Assembly (NCBI RefSeq): GCF_002803155.1
Contig: NZ_NNBP01000003.1
Location: 310,001 to 374,000 of the forward strand
Reading direction: 5' to 3'
DNA length: 64,000 nucleotides
Source of the DNA: Streptomyces sp. CB02959
Lineage (GTDB): Bacteria > Actinomycetota > Actinomycetes > Streptomycetales > Streptomycetaceae
The stretch's first letter is position 1. Each line of letters starts with the position of its first letter. The translations under genes and the position numbers were made by a program. Of this stretch, positions 49,156-58,573 are shown piece after piece. A model generated the notes under the pieces. That model saw nothing but the letters and a program-made list of their open reading frames with translations, was not told the DNA's origin and searched no databases.

Positions 49156-49199
49156 CCAGGGCCCGGTGCTGCGGGAAGTTCCGCAGCACCGGGCCCTGG
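49156..49199. terminator. Bidirectional terminator between convergent genes
   Basis: Perfect 19-bp arms (49156-49174 and 49181-49199) with a 6-base loop lie between the GT87 gene and the Alr-like gene. Confidence 0.85.
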
Positions 49200-49225
49200 C
49201 GTTGGTCAGCGCCGGGCCGGACGGC

Positions 49226-50257
49226 TCAGCGGTCCACGATGCGGTCGTACTGCGTGGTGGTGTGCCGCAGGTGGGCCACCAGTTCCTCGCCCACCTGGGG
49301 CTCGGGGGCGTCCGCCGGGACGAACAGGATCGACACCTGCATGTGCGGGGGCTCGGCGAACCAGCGCTGCTTGCCGGACCAGACGTACGGCGCGAGATTG
49401 CGGTTGACGGTCGCCAGACCGGCGCGGGCCACGCCCTTGGCGCGCGGCATCACCCCGTGCAGCGCCTTGGGGGACTCCAGGCCGACGCCGTGCGAGGTGC
49501 CGCCGGCCACCACGACGAGGTAGCCGTCGGAGGCCGCCTTCTGCTGGCGGTAGCCGAACCGGTCGCCCTTGGCGACGCGGGTGACGTCGAGCACCGAGCC
49601 GCGGTACTCGGTGGCGTCGTGGTCGCCGAGCCAGAGCCGCGTCCCGATCCTCGCGCGGAAGCGGGTCTGCGGGAACTGCTGCTGGAGGCGGGAGAATTCC
49701 GCGGGCTTGAGGTGGCTGACGAACATGGTGTGCAGCGGGAGACGGGCAGCGCGCAGCTGGTCCATCCACCGGATGACCTCGTCGATCGAGTCGGAGCCGT
49801 CGGCGCGGTCCAGCGGCAGGTGGATCGCGAACCCCTCCAACCGGACGTCCTCGATGGCCGCGGCCAGCTTCGGCAGGTCCTCCGGCTTGACGCCGTGCCG
49901 CTTCATGCTGCTCATGACCTCGATGACGACCCGGGCGCCGACCAGCCCGCCCACGCCCTCCACCGAGGAGACCGAGCGGATCGCCCGGTCGGGCAGCGGC
50001 ACCGGCTCCTCGCCGTGCCGGAACGGGGTCAGCACCAGCAGATCGCCGCTGAAGTAGTCCTTGATCTGGGCCGCTTCGTAGGTCGTGCCGACCGCGAGGA
50101 TGTCGGAACCGAGCCGGGTGGCCTCCTCGGCAAGGCGCTCGTGGCCGAAGCCGTAGCCGTTGCCTTTGCAGACCGGGACCAGCCCGGGGAACTGCTGGAG
50201 AACGCTCTGTTGATGCGCCCGCCAGCGCGCGGTGTCGACGTAGAGGGTGAGCGCCAT
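49226..50257 (-). CDS. Alanine racemase-like PLP-barrel protein
   Basis: A 343-residue protein whose N-terminal half fits the PLP-binding alpha/beta barrel of alanine racemase; the Schiff-base Lys is K31 in VCKGNGYGFG. The C-terminal part is shorter than in alanine racemase. Where Alr has a Tyr base in a GYADG-type motif, this protein reads GGTSHGVGLESP. It may be a racemase with a different base, a PLP carrier or another enzyme. It is 64 bases downstream of femX on the same strand, which suggests a role in peptidoglycan peptide metabolism. ATG 50257. Confidence 0.75.
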   Translation of the reverse strand: MALTLYVDTARWRAHQQSVLQQFPGLVPVCKGNGYGFGHERLAEEATRLGSDILAVGTTYEAAQIKDYFSGDLLVLTPFRHGEEPVPLPDRAIRSVSSVEGVGGLVGARVVIEVMSSMKRHGVKPEDLPKLAAAIEDVRLEGFAIHLPLDRADGSDSIDEVIRWMDQLRAARLPLHTMFVSHLKPAEFSRLQQQFPQTRFRARIGTRLWLGDHDATEYRGSVLDVTRVAKGDRFGYRQQKAASDGYLVVVAGGTSHGVGLESPKALHGVMPRAKGVARAGLATVNRNLAPYVWSGKQRWFAEPPHMQVSILFVPADAPEPQVGEELVAHLRHTTTQYDRIVDR

Positions 50258-50321
50258 GGCCGGCCCGGAACCTTTCTCGTGGCTGGGGTGTGTCAGGAGT
50301 ACGGACGGTGCGGTGGAGCGG

Positions 50322-51440
50322 TCAGCGGCGCGACATGTAGATGTCGAGCGCCTTGTGCAGGAGCTTGTTGAGCGGGAAGTCCCACTCGCCGAGGTACTCC
50401 GCCGCCTGCCCGCCGGTGCCGACCTTGAACTGGATCAGACCGAAGAGGTGGTCGTTCTCGTCCAGCGAGTCGCTGATGCCGCGGAGGTCGTAGACGGAGG
50501 CACCGAGCGCGTACGAGTCCTGCAGCATCCGCCACTGCATCGCGTTGGAGGGCCGGACCTCGCGGCCGATGTTGTCCGAGGCGCCGTACGAGTACCAGAC
50601 GTGCCCGCCGACGACGAGCATGGTCGCGGCGGAGAGGTTCACCCCGTTGTGGCGGGCGAAGTAGAGCCGCATGCGGTTGGGGTCCTCGGAGTTGAGGGCG
50701 GACCACATGCGCTGGAAGTAGCCGAGCGGACGCGGCCGGAACTGGTCGCGCTTCGCGGTGATCTCGTAGAGCCGCTGCCATTCGGCCAGGTCCTCGTAGC
50801 CGCCCTGGACGACCTCGACGCCGGCCTTCTCGGCCTTCTTGATGTTGCGGCGCCACAGCTGGTTGAAGCCCTTGTGGACGTCCTCCAGCGCACGGTCGGC
50901 CAGCGGCACCTGGAAGACGTAGCGGGGCTGCACATCGCCGAAGCCGGCGCCGCCGTCCTCGCCCTGCTGCCAGCCCATGCGGCGCAGCCGGTCGGCGACC
51001 TCGAAGGCGCGCGGTTCGATGTGGGTGGCCTCGATGTCCCGCAGCCGCTTGACGTCGGGGCTCTGGATGCCCGCCTTGATCGCGGTGGAGTCCCAGCGGC
51101 GGATGATGACGGGCGGGCCCATCTTCACGGAGAACGCACCCTGCTGCTTGAGGTGGCTGAGCATCGGCCGCAGCCACTCCTCAAGATTCGGCGCGTACCA
51201 GTTGATGACCGGGCCCTCGGGGAGGTAGGCCAGATACCGCTTGATCTTGGGCAGCTGGCGGTACAGGACCAGCCCGGCGCCGACCAGCGTCCCGGACGCG
51301 TCGAACCAGCCCAGGCTCTCGGACCGCCACTCGGCCTTCACGTCCGCCCAGGCCGGGACCTGCATGTGGCTCGCCGCGGGCAGGCTCTGGATGTATGCCA
51401 GATGCTGCTCTCGGCTGATGGTCCTCAGGGTCAGGCTCAT
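50322..51440 (-). CDS. femX: FemX-type peptidoglycan branch aminoacyltransferase
   Basis: A 372-residue FemABX protein made of two GNAT-like folds. Conserved stretches include QVPAWADVKAEW, WRRNIKKAEKAGVEV, YFQRMWSAL and WYSYGASDNIGREVRPSNAMQW. In Streptomyces, FemX adds the first Gly to the LL-diaminopimelate side chain of the peptidoglycan precursor, using charged tRNA. ATG 51440. The downstream Alr-like gene is probably co-transcribed. Confidence 0.93.
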   Translation of the reverse strand: MSLTLRTISREQHLAYIQSLPAASHMQVPAWADVKAEWRSESLGWFDASGTLVGAGLVLYRQLPKIKRYLAYLPEGPVINWYAPNLEEWLRPMLSHLKQQGAFSVKMGPPVIIRRWDSTAIKAGIQSPDVKRLRDIEATHIEPRAFEVADRLRRMGWQQGEDGGAGFGDVQPRYVFQVPLADRALEDVHKGFNQLWRRNIKKAEKAGVEVVQGGYEDLAEWQRLYEITAKRDQFRPRPLGYFQRMWSALNSEDPNRMRLYFARHNGVNLSAATMLVVGGHVWYSYGASDNIGREVRPSNAMQWRMLQDSYALGASVYDLRGISDSLDENDHLFGLIQFKVGTGGQAAEYLGEWDFPLNKLLHKALDIYMSRR

Positions 51441-51569
51441 GCGGGGCGCTCCTCGGCTGGTGTGTCCCCATGGTCGGGGCTCCGGCTCTCGCGCCGAAGC
51501 CTACTGTGACCGGGGAGCGCCCCGTCTGGGCCGTACGGGACCGGGCCCCGTATGCCGCAGCGCGGTGGG

Positions 51570-51887
51570 CTAGCCGATCACGCCGCCGAAGAGACCGCCG
51601 TGCGCCAGGCCGAGGTAGAAGCCGACGGCGGAGGCACCGAGCCCGATGATCAACAGGAAGCGCTCAGCCGTTGTCGAGGAGATGTACTGGCCCCACAGGC
51701 CCGTTCCGATTCCGATCAGGCCCACCCAGGAGCTGACCAGGTGCAGGCCGGGCGAGAAGGCACTGAGGGCGGCAATCGCACCGAGTACCAAGGTCACGAC
51801 CGCGAGAGTGTTCTCCACGGGATGGGATTGGCCGTCGCTGTTGAGAAGGGCGAGCAGATTCCGTTGGGTCCGTGCTGCCTGTGCCAT
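51570..51887 (-). CDS. Small conserved membrane protein
   Basis: A 105-residue protein with three hydrophobic segments (about 28-48, 50-66 and 75-100). It starts at ATG 51887 with GGAGG a few bases upstream. No family is recognised beyond its compact three-helix layout. It lies alone between femX and rpsF, divergent from rpsF. Confidence 0.7.
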   Translation of the reverse strand: MAQAARTQRNLLALLNSDGQSHPVENTLAVVTLVLGAIAALSAFSPGLHLVSSWVGLIGIGTGLWGQYISSTTAERFLLIIGLGASAVGFYLGLAHGGLFGGVIG

Positions 51888-52116
51888 CCGGCACCTCCAC
51901 TGACAGGGCGGCGCACTGTAACGCCGCTCACACCCGTTGTGTTCCAGATTGAGGGGTCCGCCGGGCGGATTTCAACCGGAAGCGCGGAGGCAGGTACTCT
52001 GTACGGTCTGCGCACATGTCTGCCCGGGTCCTCCGGCGGGCCGGGCGCAGAACGCATCACGACCCTCCTGCCACGGAACGACCGTGGCCGCTGAGTCCAA
52101 AGGAGGTGGGTTCACC

Positions 52117-52407
52117 ATGCGTCACTACGAGGTGATGGTCATCCTCGACCCCGATCTGGAGGAGCGCGCTGTCGCCCCCCTGATCGAGAACTTCCTCTCC
52201 GTCGTCCGCGAGGGCAACGGAAAGGTCGAGAAGGTCGACACCTGGGGCCGTCGTCGTCTCTCGTACGAGATCAACAAGAAGCCCGAGGGCATCTACTCGG
52301 TCATCGACCTGCAGGCCGAGCCTGCGGTCGTCAAGGAGCTCGACCGTCAGATGAACCTGAACGAGTCGGTTCTTCGGACCAAGGTCCTCCGTCCCGAGAC
52401 CCACTGA
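52117..52407 (+). CDS. rpsF: Ribosomal protein bS6
   Basis: A 96-residue small-subunit protein with the bS6 core [19 protein letters not shown] and [19 protein letters not shown]. The perfect AAAGGAGG at 52099-52106 sets the start at ATG 52117. First gene of the conserved rpsF-ssb-rpsR-rplI cluster; bS6 and bS18 form a heterodimer in the ribosome. Confidence 0.99.
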   Translation: MRHYEVMVILDPDLEERAVAPLIENFLSVVREGNGKVEKVDTWGRRRLSYEINKKPEGIYSVIDLQAEPAVVKELDRQMNLNESVLRTKVLRPETH

Positions 52408-52489
52408 GCGCGTACGCGTTCAGCGGTAACCGGGTTCGAGTAGCAGCAACACCAGCAGCCAGCAGCACACCCGCCGAGAGGTTCCCCTA

Positions 52490-53086
52490 ATGGCAGGCGA
52501 GACCGTCATCACGGTCGTCGGCAATCTTGTCGACGACCCCGAGCTGCGCTTCACCCCGTCCGGTGCGGCGGTCGCGAAGTTCCGCGTCGCGTCCACTCCC
52601 CGCACCTTCGACCGCCAGACCAACGAGTGGAAGGACGGCGAGAGCCTGTTCCTGACCTGCTCGGTGTGGCGTCAGGCGGCGGAGAACGTCGCCGAGTCCC
52701 TTACGCGGGGTACCCGCGTGATCGTCCAGGGCCGTCTCAAGCAGCGGTCGTACGAGGATCGCGAGGGCGTGAAGCGCACGGTCTACGAGCTCGACGTCGA
52801 GGAAGTGGGCGCGAGCCTGCGCAACGCCACGGCGAAGGTCACCAAGACCAGCGGTCGTGGTGGCCAGGGCGGCGGCTTCGGCGGCGGCCAGGGCGGCGGT
52901 CAGGGCGGTGGCCAGGGTGGCGGCGGCTGGGGCGGTGGCCCCGGCGGCGGTCAGCAGGGCGGCGGCGCTCCGGCCGACGACCCGTGGGCGACCGGTGGTC
53001 CTTCTGGCGGCGGTCAGCAGGGCGGTGGCGGCGGTGGCTGGGGCGGCGGCTCCGGCGGCGGCTACTCGGACGAGCCGCCCTTCTAG
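52490..53086 (+). CDS. ssb: Single-stranded DNA-binding protein
   Basis: A 198-residue SSB. The OB-fold (1-110) starts [20 protein letters not shown]; a long Gly/Gln-rich flexible tail ends in the acidic tip DEPPF that binds partner proteins. It is the essential SsbA-type gene because it sits in the rpsF cluster. ATG 52490, 82 bases after rpsF. Confidence 0.98.
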   Translation: MAGETVITVVGNLVDDPELRFTPSGAAVAKFRVASTPRTFDRQTNEWKDGESLFLTCSVWRQAAENVAESLTRGTRVIVQGRLKQRSYEDREGVKRTVYELDVEEVGASLRNATAKVTKTSGRGGQGGGFGGGQGGGQGGGQGGGGWGGGPGGGQQGGGAPADDPWATGGPSGGGQQGGGGGGWGGGSGGGYSDEPPF

Positions 53087-53113
53087 GCCCGGGCGACGCG
53101 TTCATTCGTCGGT

Positions 53114-53127
53114 GTTTCACGTGAAAC
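53114..53127. other. parS: parS site
   Basis: Perfect copy in the 127-bp gap between ssb and rpsR. Confidence 0.93.
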
Positions 53128-53132
53128 GGCCA

Positions 53133-53146
53133 GTTTCACGTGAAAC
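53133..53146. other. parS: parS site
   Basis: Perfect copy only 19 bp (start to start) from the previous site, the tightest spacing in the window. Confidence 0.93.
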
Positions 53147-53213
53147 GAGGCGGAGAACGGCCTGGGGCCTGAGGGCGTCAGCACACACTTCTTGAACTCA
53201 CTGGAGAGAGACA

Positions 53214-53450
53214 ATGGCGAAGCCGCCTGCTCGCAAGCCTAAGAAGAAGGTTTGCGTGTTCTGCAAGGAGAAGATCTCCTACGTCGACTACAAGGACACG
53301 AACCTGCTGCGGAAGTTCATCTCCGACCGCGGCAAGATCCGTGCCCGCCGGGTCACCGGCAACTGCACTCAGCACCAGCGTGACGTCGCCACGGCCGTGA
53401 AGAACAGCCGTGAGATGGCGCTGCTGCCCTACACGTCCACCGCGCGATAA
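53214..53450 (+). CDS. rpsR: Ribosomal protein bS18 (zinc-binding type)
   Basis: A 78-residue bS18. It keeps Cys residues (VCVFCKEK and GNCTQHQ), which marks the zinc-binding C+ paralogue; Streptomyces also have a zinc-free copy elsewhere. The core [16 protein letters not shown] is conserved. ATG 53214 with GGAGAGAG upstream. Confidence 0.98.
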   Translation: MAKPPARKPKKKVCVFCKEKISYVDYKDTNLLRKFISDRGKIRARRVTGNCTQHQRDVATAVKNSREMALLPYTSTAR

Positions 53451-53468
53451 GGGAAGGGTGACCGACAA

Positions 53469-53915
53469 ATGAAGATCATCCTCACCCACGAGGTCTCCGG
53501 CCTCGGCACCGCCGGTGACGTTGTTGACGTCAAGGACGGGTACGCCCGTAACTACCTGGTTCCGCGTGGTTTCGCGATCCGCTGGACCAAGGGTGGCGAG
53601 AAGGACGTCGCGCAGATCCGTCGCGGTCGCAAGATCCGCGAGATCGCCACGATCGAGCAGGCCAACGAGGTCAAGGCTCAGCTTGAGGGCGTCAACGTGA
53701 AGCTGGCCGTTCGCGCCGGCGACGCGGGCCGCCTGTTCGGCTCCGTCACCCCGGCCGACGTCGCTTCGGCGATCAAGGCTGCCGGTGGTCCGGACGTCGA
53801 CAAGCGCCGCGTGGAGCTCGGTTCGCCGATCAAGACCCTGGGCGCGCACCAGGTCTCGGTGCGTCTGCACGCCGAGGTCGTCGCGAAGCTCGGCGTCGAG
53901 GTCATCGCCGCCTGA
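53469..53915 (+). CDS. rplI: Ribosomal protein bL9
   Basis: A 148-residue large-subunit protein with normal length and signature [20 protein letters not shown] and [13 protein letters not shown]. It lies 18 bases after rpsR and closes the cluster; a strong terminator follows. Confidence 0.99.
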   Translation: MKIILTHEVSGLGTAGDVVDVKDGYARNYLVPRGFAIRWTKGGEKDVAQIRRGRKIREIATIEQANEVKAQLEGVNVKLAVRAGDAGRLFGSVTPADVASAIKAAGGPDVDKRRVELGSPIKTLGAHQVSVRLHAEVVAKLGVEVIAA

Positions 53916-53938
53916 GCGCAGTTCGCAGCAGAGCGCTG

Positions 53939-53972
53939 AAGGGCCGTACCCCGCCACGGGGTACGGCCCTTT
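53939..53972 (+). terminator. Terminator of the rpsF-ssb-rpsR-rplI cluster
   Basis: Perfect 14-bp arms (53939-53952 and 53958-53971) with a 5-base loop, then TTTGCGTT. It also lies 30 bases past the end of the convergent protease gene. Confidence 0.85.
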
Positions 53973-54000
53973 GCGTTGAGCGGGAGGTGCGGCGCGGGGG

Positions 54001-54912
54001 TCAGTCCTCGTCCTGGGCATGCTCGTAGAGATTGGCGACGTCCTCGTCGAAGTACGCGGCGTAGGAGACGTCGTCCTGGTCGCCGCCGCCCTCGTGGCCG
54101 CCGAGGACGCCGATGACCGTGCCCGTGTGGCTCTTGGGGTCGTAGTCGGCCAGCCACGGGCTGCCGCTGGTGCCGCCCTCGAAGTCGGTGCACTGGATGC
54201 GCATCTGGTTGTCGCTGAACTTCGTGGTGCGGTTCTGGCAGGAGATCGGGGTGTCCCGGCTGGTCGGATAGCCGGTGATCTTGACTTCGTTGTCGAAGCC
54301 GCGGTCGATGCCGAGGGTGTTGCCCCCGAGGACGTCCTGGATCTCCTTGCCGTCCTTGGTGTCGAGGGTGAGGAAGGCGACGTCGAGGTCCTCGTCCTGC
54401 GACTTGGCCCAGCGGTCGTCGACCACGACCTTGCTGACCTTCCACAGGCCGGTGGGCTCGTCGCCGTTGCGGTAGTCGGGCGCGAAGACCAGGTCGTCCA
54501 CCGGCTTCCCGGTGTCGACGTCGAAGGCGCAGTGGGCCGCGGTGATCAGCATGTTCCGGCCCGGGCTCTGCACCACGCTGGCGGTGCAGAAGTGGGAGCC
54601 GTGATCGTCCTTCTCGAAGACCGCGCCGATCCGGCCGTTCTCCTCGGTCCTGCGCGGGGTGTAGGCGTTGCCGTCCTTGGGCGGGGCGGTGGCCGAGGGG
54701 TCCTGGTCCTGGGGCGCCTGGCCGGGCGCGCCGGACTTGCCGTAACCGGTGTGGCCGCCGGTGGCTCTGGTCGGGTGGGTCTCCTCCGCCGCGTAGCCCA
54801 CCACTGCGGCTGCCCCCACGATGACTAGCGTCAGGGGCAGGACGGATTTCCTGGCAAGCGAGCGCACAAGGTCATTATCTGCACGGGTCCGGGATTCGGG
54901 GAGGTTCTTCAC
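54001..54912 (-). CDS. Secreted or anchored trypsin-like serine protease
   Basis: A 303-residue protein. A signal anchor (about 20-42, VLPLTLVIVGAAAVVGYAA) leads to a S1-type protease domain with His in ITAAHC, Asp in DEDLDVAFL and nucleophile Ser in GGTSGSPW. Paired Cys (HFCTAS/AAHC and SCQNR/IQCTDF) suggest disulfides outside the cell. The GTG start at 54912 overlaps the MATE stop as GTGA, so translation is coupled to the exporter. The substrate is unknown. Confidence 0.9.
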   Translation of the reverse strand: MKNLPESRTRADNDLVRSLARKSVLPLTLVIVGAAAVVGYAAEETHPTRATGGHTGYGKSGAPGQAPQDQDPSATAPPKDGNAYTPRRTEENGRIGAVFEKDDHGSHFCTASVVQSPGRNMLITAAHCAFDVDTGKPVDDLVFAPDYRNGDEPTGLWKVSKVVVDDRWAKSQDEDLDVAFLTLDTKDGKEIQDVLGGNTLGIDRGFDNEVKITGYPTSRDTPISCQNRTTKFSDNQMRIQCTDFEGGTSGSPWLADYDPKSHTGTVIGVLGGHEGGGDQDDVSYAAYFDEDVANLYEHAQDED

Positions 54913-56246
54913 CGGGAGGCCCCGGTCACAATCCACCGGCCGGAGCGGGCACGCAGCCACAGCGTCAGCATCCGGACGGTCATCATCAGGGCCATCGCCC
55001 ACCACAGGGCGACCAGGCCGCCGCCCAGGGCGGGGACGGCCAGGGCCGCCGGGGCGAACACCGCCAGCGTCACGACCATCGCTCCGGCGAGATAGGGCCC
55101 GTCGCCCGCCCCCATGAGGACCCCGTCGAGAATGAAGACGATGCCGGCGACCGGCTGGGTGACCGCGACGACCAGGAGAGTGGTGAGCAGGGGCGTCCGG
55201 ACGGCGGGGTCGGTGGTGAAGAGGGGGATGAACAGCGGCCGGGCGAGCACCACCAGCACGCCGAGGACGATGCCGGAGGCGATGCCCCACTGGACCATCC
55301 GGCGGCAGGCGGCACTGGCGCCGGCTCGGTCTCCGGCGCCGAGGTACCGTCCGATGATGGCCTGGCCGGCGATGGCGATCGCGTCCAGCGCGAAGGCCAG
55401 GAGCTGCCAGAGGGACAGGACGATCTGGTGGGCGGCGATCTCGGCGTCGCCGAGCCGGGCGGCGACCGCGGTGGCGATCATCAGCACCGCACGCAGCGAG
55501 AGCGTGCGGATCAGCAGTGGGACGCCGGCCTGGGCGCAGGCGCGGATCCCGGCGGCGTCCGGGCGCAATGAGGCACCATGGCGGCGGGCGCCGCGGACCA
55601 CCGTGGTGAGGTAGACCGCGGCCATACCGCACTGGGCGATGACGGTGCCCCAGGCGGAACCGGCGATGCCGAGCCCGGCGAGGTAGACCAGTCCGACGTT
55701 GAGGGCGGCGTTGGCGGTGAAGCCGCCGATGGCGACGTACAGCGGAGTCCTGGTGTCCTGGAGGCCGCGGAGGACTCCGGTGGCGGCCAGGACGACCAGC
55801 ATCGCGGGGATGCCGAGCGCGCTGATGCGGAGGTAGGTCGTGGCGTACGGGGCGGCGGCCGGGGAGGCGCCGAAGGCCTCGACGAGCCAGGGTGCGGTGG
55901 GCAGGACGGCGACGATGACGGCCGCGCCGAGGAGCAGGGCGAGCCAGATGCCGTCCATGCCCTGGCGTATCGCGGAGGAGAGGTCGCCGGCTCCGACCCG
56001 GCGGGCGACCGCGGCGGTGGTGGCGTAGGCGAGGAAGACGAAGACGGAGACGGCGGTTGTGAGGAGGGCGGCGGCGACACCGAGGCCGGCGAGTTGGCGG
56101 GTGCCGAGGTGGCCGATGACGGCGCTGTCGACCATGACGAACAGCGGTTCCGCGACCAGGGCGCCGAAGGCGGGCAGCGCCAGCGCGATGATCTCGCGGT
56201 CATGGTGGCGGAGGGCGCGCCGTGGTGTCGCGGGGGCCTGTGTCAT
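54909..56246 (-). CDS. MATE-family efflux protein
   Basis: A 445-residue protein with 12 predicted helices in two six-helix halves: LALPAFGALVAEPLFVMVDSAVIGHLGTRQ and later LRAVLMIATAVAARLGDAEIAAHQI are the typical MATE repeats. It is the DinF branch by appearance. ATG 56246 (MTQAPATPRRALRHHDREI) is preferred to the longer frame. Substrate unknown. Confidence 0.93.
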   Translation of the reverse strand: MTQAPATPRRALRHHDREIIALALPAFGALVAEPLFVMVDSAVIGHLGTRQLAGLGVAAALLTTAVSVFVFLAYATTAAVARRVGAGDLSSAIRQGMDGIWLALLLGAAVIVAVLPTAPWLVEAFGASPAAAPYATTYLRISALGIPAMLVVLAATGVLRGLQDTRTPLYVAIGGFTANAALNVGLVYLAGLGIAGSAWGTVIAQCGMAAVYLTTVVRGARRHGASLRPDAAGIRACAQAGVPLLIRTLSLRAVLMIATAVAARLGDAEIAAHQIVLSLWQLLAFALDAIAIAGQAIIGRYLGAGDRAGASAACRRMVQWGIASGIVLGVLVVLARPLFIPLFTTDPAVRTPLLTTLLVVAVTQPVAGIVFILDGVLMGAGDGPYLAGAMVVTLAVFAPAALAVPALGGGLVALWWAMALMMTVRMLTLWLRARSGRWIVTGASR

Positions 56247-56705
56247 GAGGGGCAATCTAATCGTCCACAGGTAAGAGATGCAACTGCCCTGCACTCCTTA
56301 CTTTCCGCTGTGCGGAGGTGGCTTCTGTGTGCGGTTTGCGGCGATCATGAACAGGTTGCCGAAGTTTTTCTCCCCCACAGCCTATGGATGAGAAAAGCGC
56401 AGGTCAGAGGGGTGGGGATGGCGTGATTGTGTGCTTGTCCACAGAAGTTTCCCCCGGCCCGTGCACAGGATCCGGGGAGTTCTCCACAGCTATGGGGCGG
56501 TCATCCACACGGCCTGTGGATAACCAGATTGGCGGACGGTGCTCGCGGGCCTACCGTGGTCCGGCACCCGCCGCCTGTTCCGGCCATGAGACCTGTCCGA
56601 ACTCGACGCGCCGTAACCGGAGTCGGGCGTCTCGATTGTCAGCGCTGTGCCGTAAGAAAGAACCGCACAGCAAGGTCCGCCTCGCGGACGGGAGGAGGTG
56701 CCGGG
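56247..56705. other. dnaB upstream region
   Basis: This 459-bp gap has no credible gene. It is notable for a cluster of DnaA-box-like 9-mers at 56435-56523 and one more (TCGTCCACA) at 56261-56269, a density like that in oriC. Confidence 0.6.
56435..56523. promoter_or_regulatory. DnaA-box cluster upstream of dnaB
   Basis: TTGTCCACA (56435-56443, perfect for Streptomyces), TTCTCCACA (56480-56488), TCATCCACA (56501-56509) and, inverted, TGTGGATAA (56515-56523, the perfect E. coli box) lie within 89 bp, about 180 bp before the dnaB start. Confidence 0.6.
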
Positions 56706-58184
56706 GTGAGCATTCCCGAGCCCATGGACGACCCCTGGGCGGACTCCGGTCCCAGCGACCTGCTGCCGGCCGCCCGCTCCCGCCGGAGCGACGGCAAGGG
56801 CCGGGGCCGGGGCGACCGTACGGAGCGCGACGACGAGGGCGGCGGCTCCTGGGCCGGCGGCTTCGAGCGGGTCCCGCCGCAGGACCTCGATGCCGAGCAG
56901 TCCGTGCTCGGCGGCATGCTGCTGTCCAAGGACGCCATCGCGGACGTCGTCGAGGTCCTCAAGGGCGACGACTTCTACCGTCCCGCCCACGAGCTGATCT
57001 TCCAGGCGATCCTCGACCTGTACGCCAAGGGCGAGCCGGCCGACCCGATCACCATCGCGGCGGAGCTCACCAAGCGCGGTGAGATCGGCCGGGTCGGCGG
57101 CGCCTCGTATCTGCACACCCTGGTCCAGTCGGTACCGACCGCCGCCAACGCCGAGTACTACGCCGAGATCGTCCATGAGCGGGCCGTGCTGCGCCGCCTC
57201 GTCGAGGCCGGCACGCGGATCACGCAGATGGGATACGCGGCGGACGGCGACGTCGACGAGATCGTCAACAAGGCCCAGGCGGAGATCTACGCCGTCACCG
57301 AGCAGCGGACCAGCGAGGACTATCTGCCGCTCGGCGACATCATGGAGGGCGCGCTCGACGAGATCGAGGCGATCGGCTCGCGGCAGGGCCAGATGACCGG
57401 TGTGCCGACGGGCTTCACCGACCTCGACGCACTGACCAACGGCCTGCACCCGGGCCAGATGATCGTCATCGCGGCCCGTCCGGCCATGGGTAAGTCGACG
57501 CTCGCGCTGGACTTCGCGCGGGCCTGCTCGATCAAGAACAACCTGCCGAGCGTGATCTTCTCGCTGGAAATGGGGCGCAACGAGATCGCGATGCGTCTGC
57601 TGTCCGCCGAGGCCCGGGTGGCGCTGCACCACATGCGTTCGGGCAGCATGACGGACGACGACTGGACGCGGCTGGCGCGCCGGATGCCGGACGTCTCGGC
57701 CGCGCCCCTCTACATCGACGATTCGCCGAACCTCTCGATGATGGAGATCCGCGCCAAGTGCCGGCGGCTGAAGCAGCGCAACGAGCTGAAGCTGGTGGTC
57801 ATCGACTATCTCCAGCTGATGCAGTCCGGCGGTTCCAAGCGGGCCGAGAGCCGTCAGCAGGAGGTCTCGGACATGTCCCGAAACCTCAAGCTGCTGGCCA
57901 AGGAGCTGGAGCTGCCGGTCATCGCGCTCTCGCAGCTGAACCGTGGGCCCGAGCAGCGTACGGACAAGAAGCCGATGGTCTCGGACCTGCGTGAATCCGG
58001 TTCCATCGAGCAGGACGCCGACATGGTCATCCTGCTGCACCGCGAGGACGCCTACGAGAAGGAATCGCCACGGGCCGGTGAGGCCGACCTGATCGTGGCG
58101 AAGCACCGTAACGGCCCCACCGCGACGATCACTGTGGCCTTCCAGGGCCACTACTCACGCTTCGTGGACATGGCGCAGACCTGA
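56706..58184 (+). CDS. dnaB: Replicative DNA helicase DnaB
   Basis: A 492-residue hexameric helicase. After an actinobacterial disordered N-terminus (1-55) comes the N-terminal collar domain (VPPQDLDAEQSVLGGMLL), then the RecA-like motor with Walker A ARPAMGKSTLAL, Walker B VVIDYLQLM, and the C-terminal DADMVILLHRED. I start it at GTG 56706 (VSIPEPMDDPWADSG), preceded by GGAGGAGG. No intein is present. Confidence 0.98.
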   Translation: MSIPEPMDDPWADSGPSDLLPAARSRRSDGKGRGRGDRTERDDEGGGSWAGGFERVPPQDLDAEQSVLGGMLLSKDAIADVVEVLKGDDFYRPAHELIFQAILDLYAKGEPADPITIAAELTKRGEIGRVGGASYLHTLVQSVPTAANAEYYAEIVHERAVLRRLVEAGTRITQMGYAADGDVDEIVNKAQAEIYAVTEQRTSEDYLPLGDIMEGALDEIEAIGSRQGQMTGVPTGFTDLDALTNGLHPGQMIVIAARPAMGKSTLALDFARACSIKNNLPSVIFSLEMGRNEIAMRLLSAEARVALHHMRSGSMTDDDWTRLARRMPDVSAAPLYIDDSPNLSMMEIRAKCRRLKQRNELKLVVIDYLQLMQSGGSKRAESRQQEVSDMSRNLKLLAKELELPVIALSQLNRGPEQRTDKKPMVSDLRESGSIEQDADMVILLHREDAYEKESPRAGEADLIVAKHRNGPTATITVAFQGHYSRFVDMAQT

Positions 58185-58573
58185 GCCGGTGGCCGGCCGG
58201 GTCTCGAATTCCGGGTCGGAATCTCCCGGTCGGTGTCGGATCCAAGGCGGATCCGGCTCCGAGTCGAGATTCGCAGATCGCCGCCGGCCGACCTCTCGGC
58301 CCCACGGAAGCTTCTTGGCATCATCGCGACATGCCCCCGACCCTTCCCCGCACTGTCCGGGCCGTCGACGCCGCTGCCGATGCAGGTGCGTGACGCCCTC
58401 GGGCAGGGGTGCGGGCTGCTGGGCAGTCTGAGGAAATGACACGTCCCTGAGGCAGCATCTCGGCGACGCGACCTGAGGCGACCTGAGGAACCGCAGGTCG
58501 CAGCATTGCCGCCGGGCAGTGGAGTCGGGGCTTTCTGGACCTGTAGGTCAAGAAAACTGTTACAGTGCTGCGC
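58185..58573. other. dnaB-tetR intergenic region
   Basis: A 389-bp gap with no gene. Short hairpins are present: 58237-58243 with 58249-58255, and 58478-58485 with 58494-58501, the latter overlapping a GCGACCTGAG direct repeat. A CTGTA...TACAG inverted repeat (58541-58565) precedes the TetR start. Confidence 0.5.

Noticed and set aside
49226..50257. Calling this gene alr
   Set aside because: The PLP Lys is present but the usual Tyr motif is not, and the length is short, so only an alanine racemase-like label is justified.
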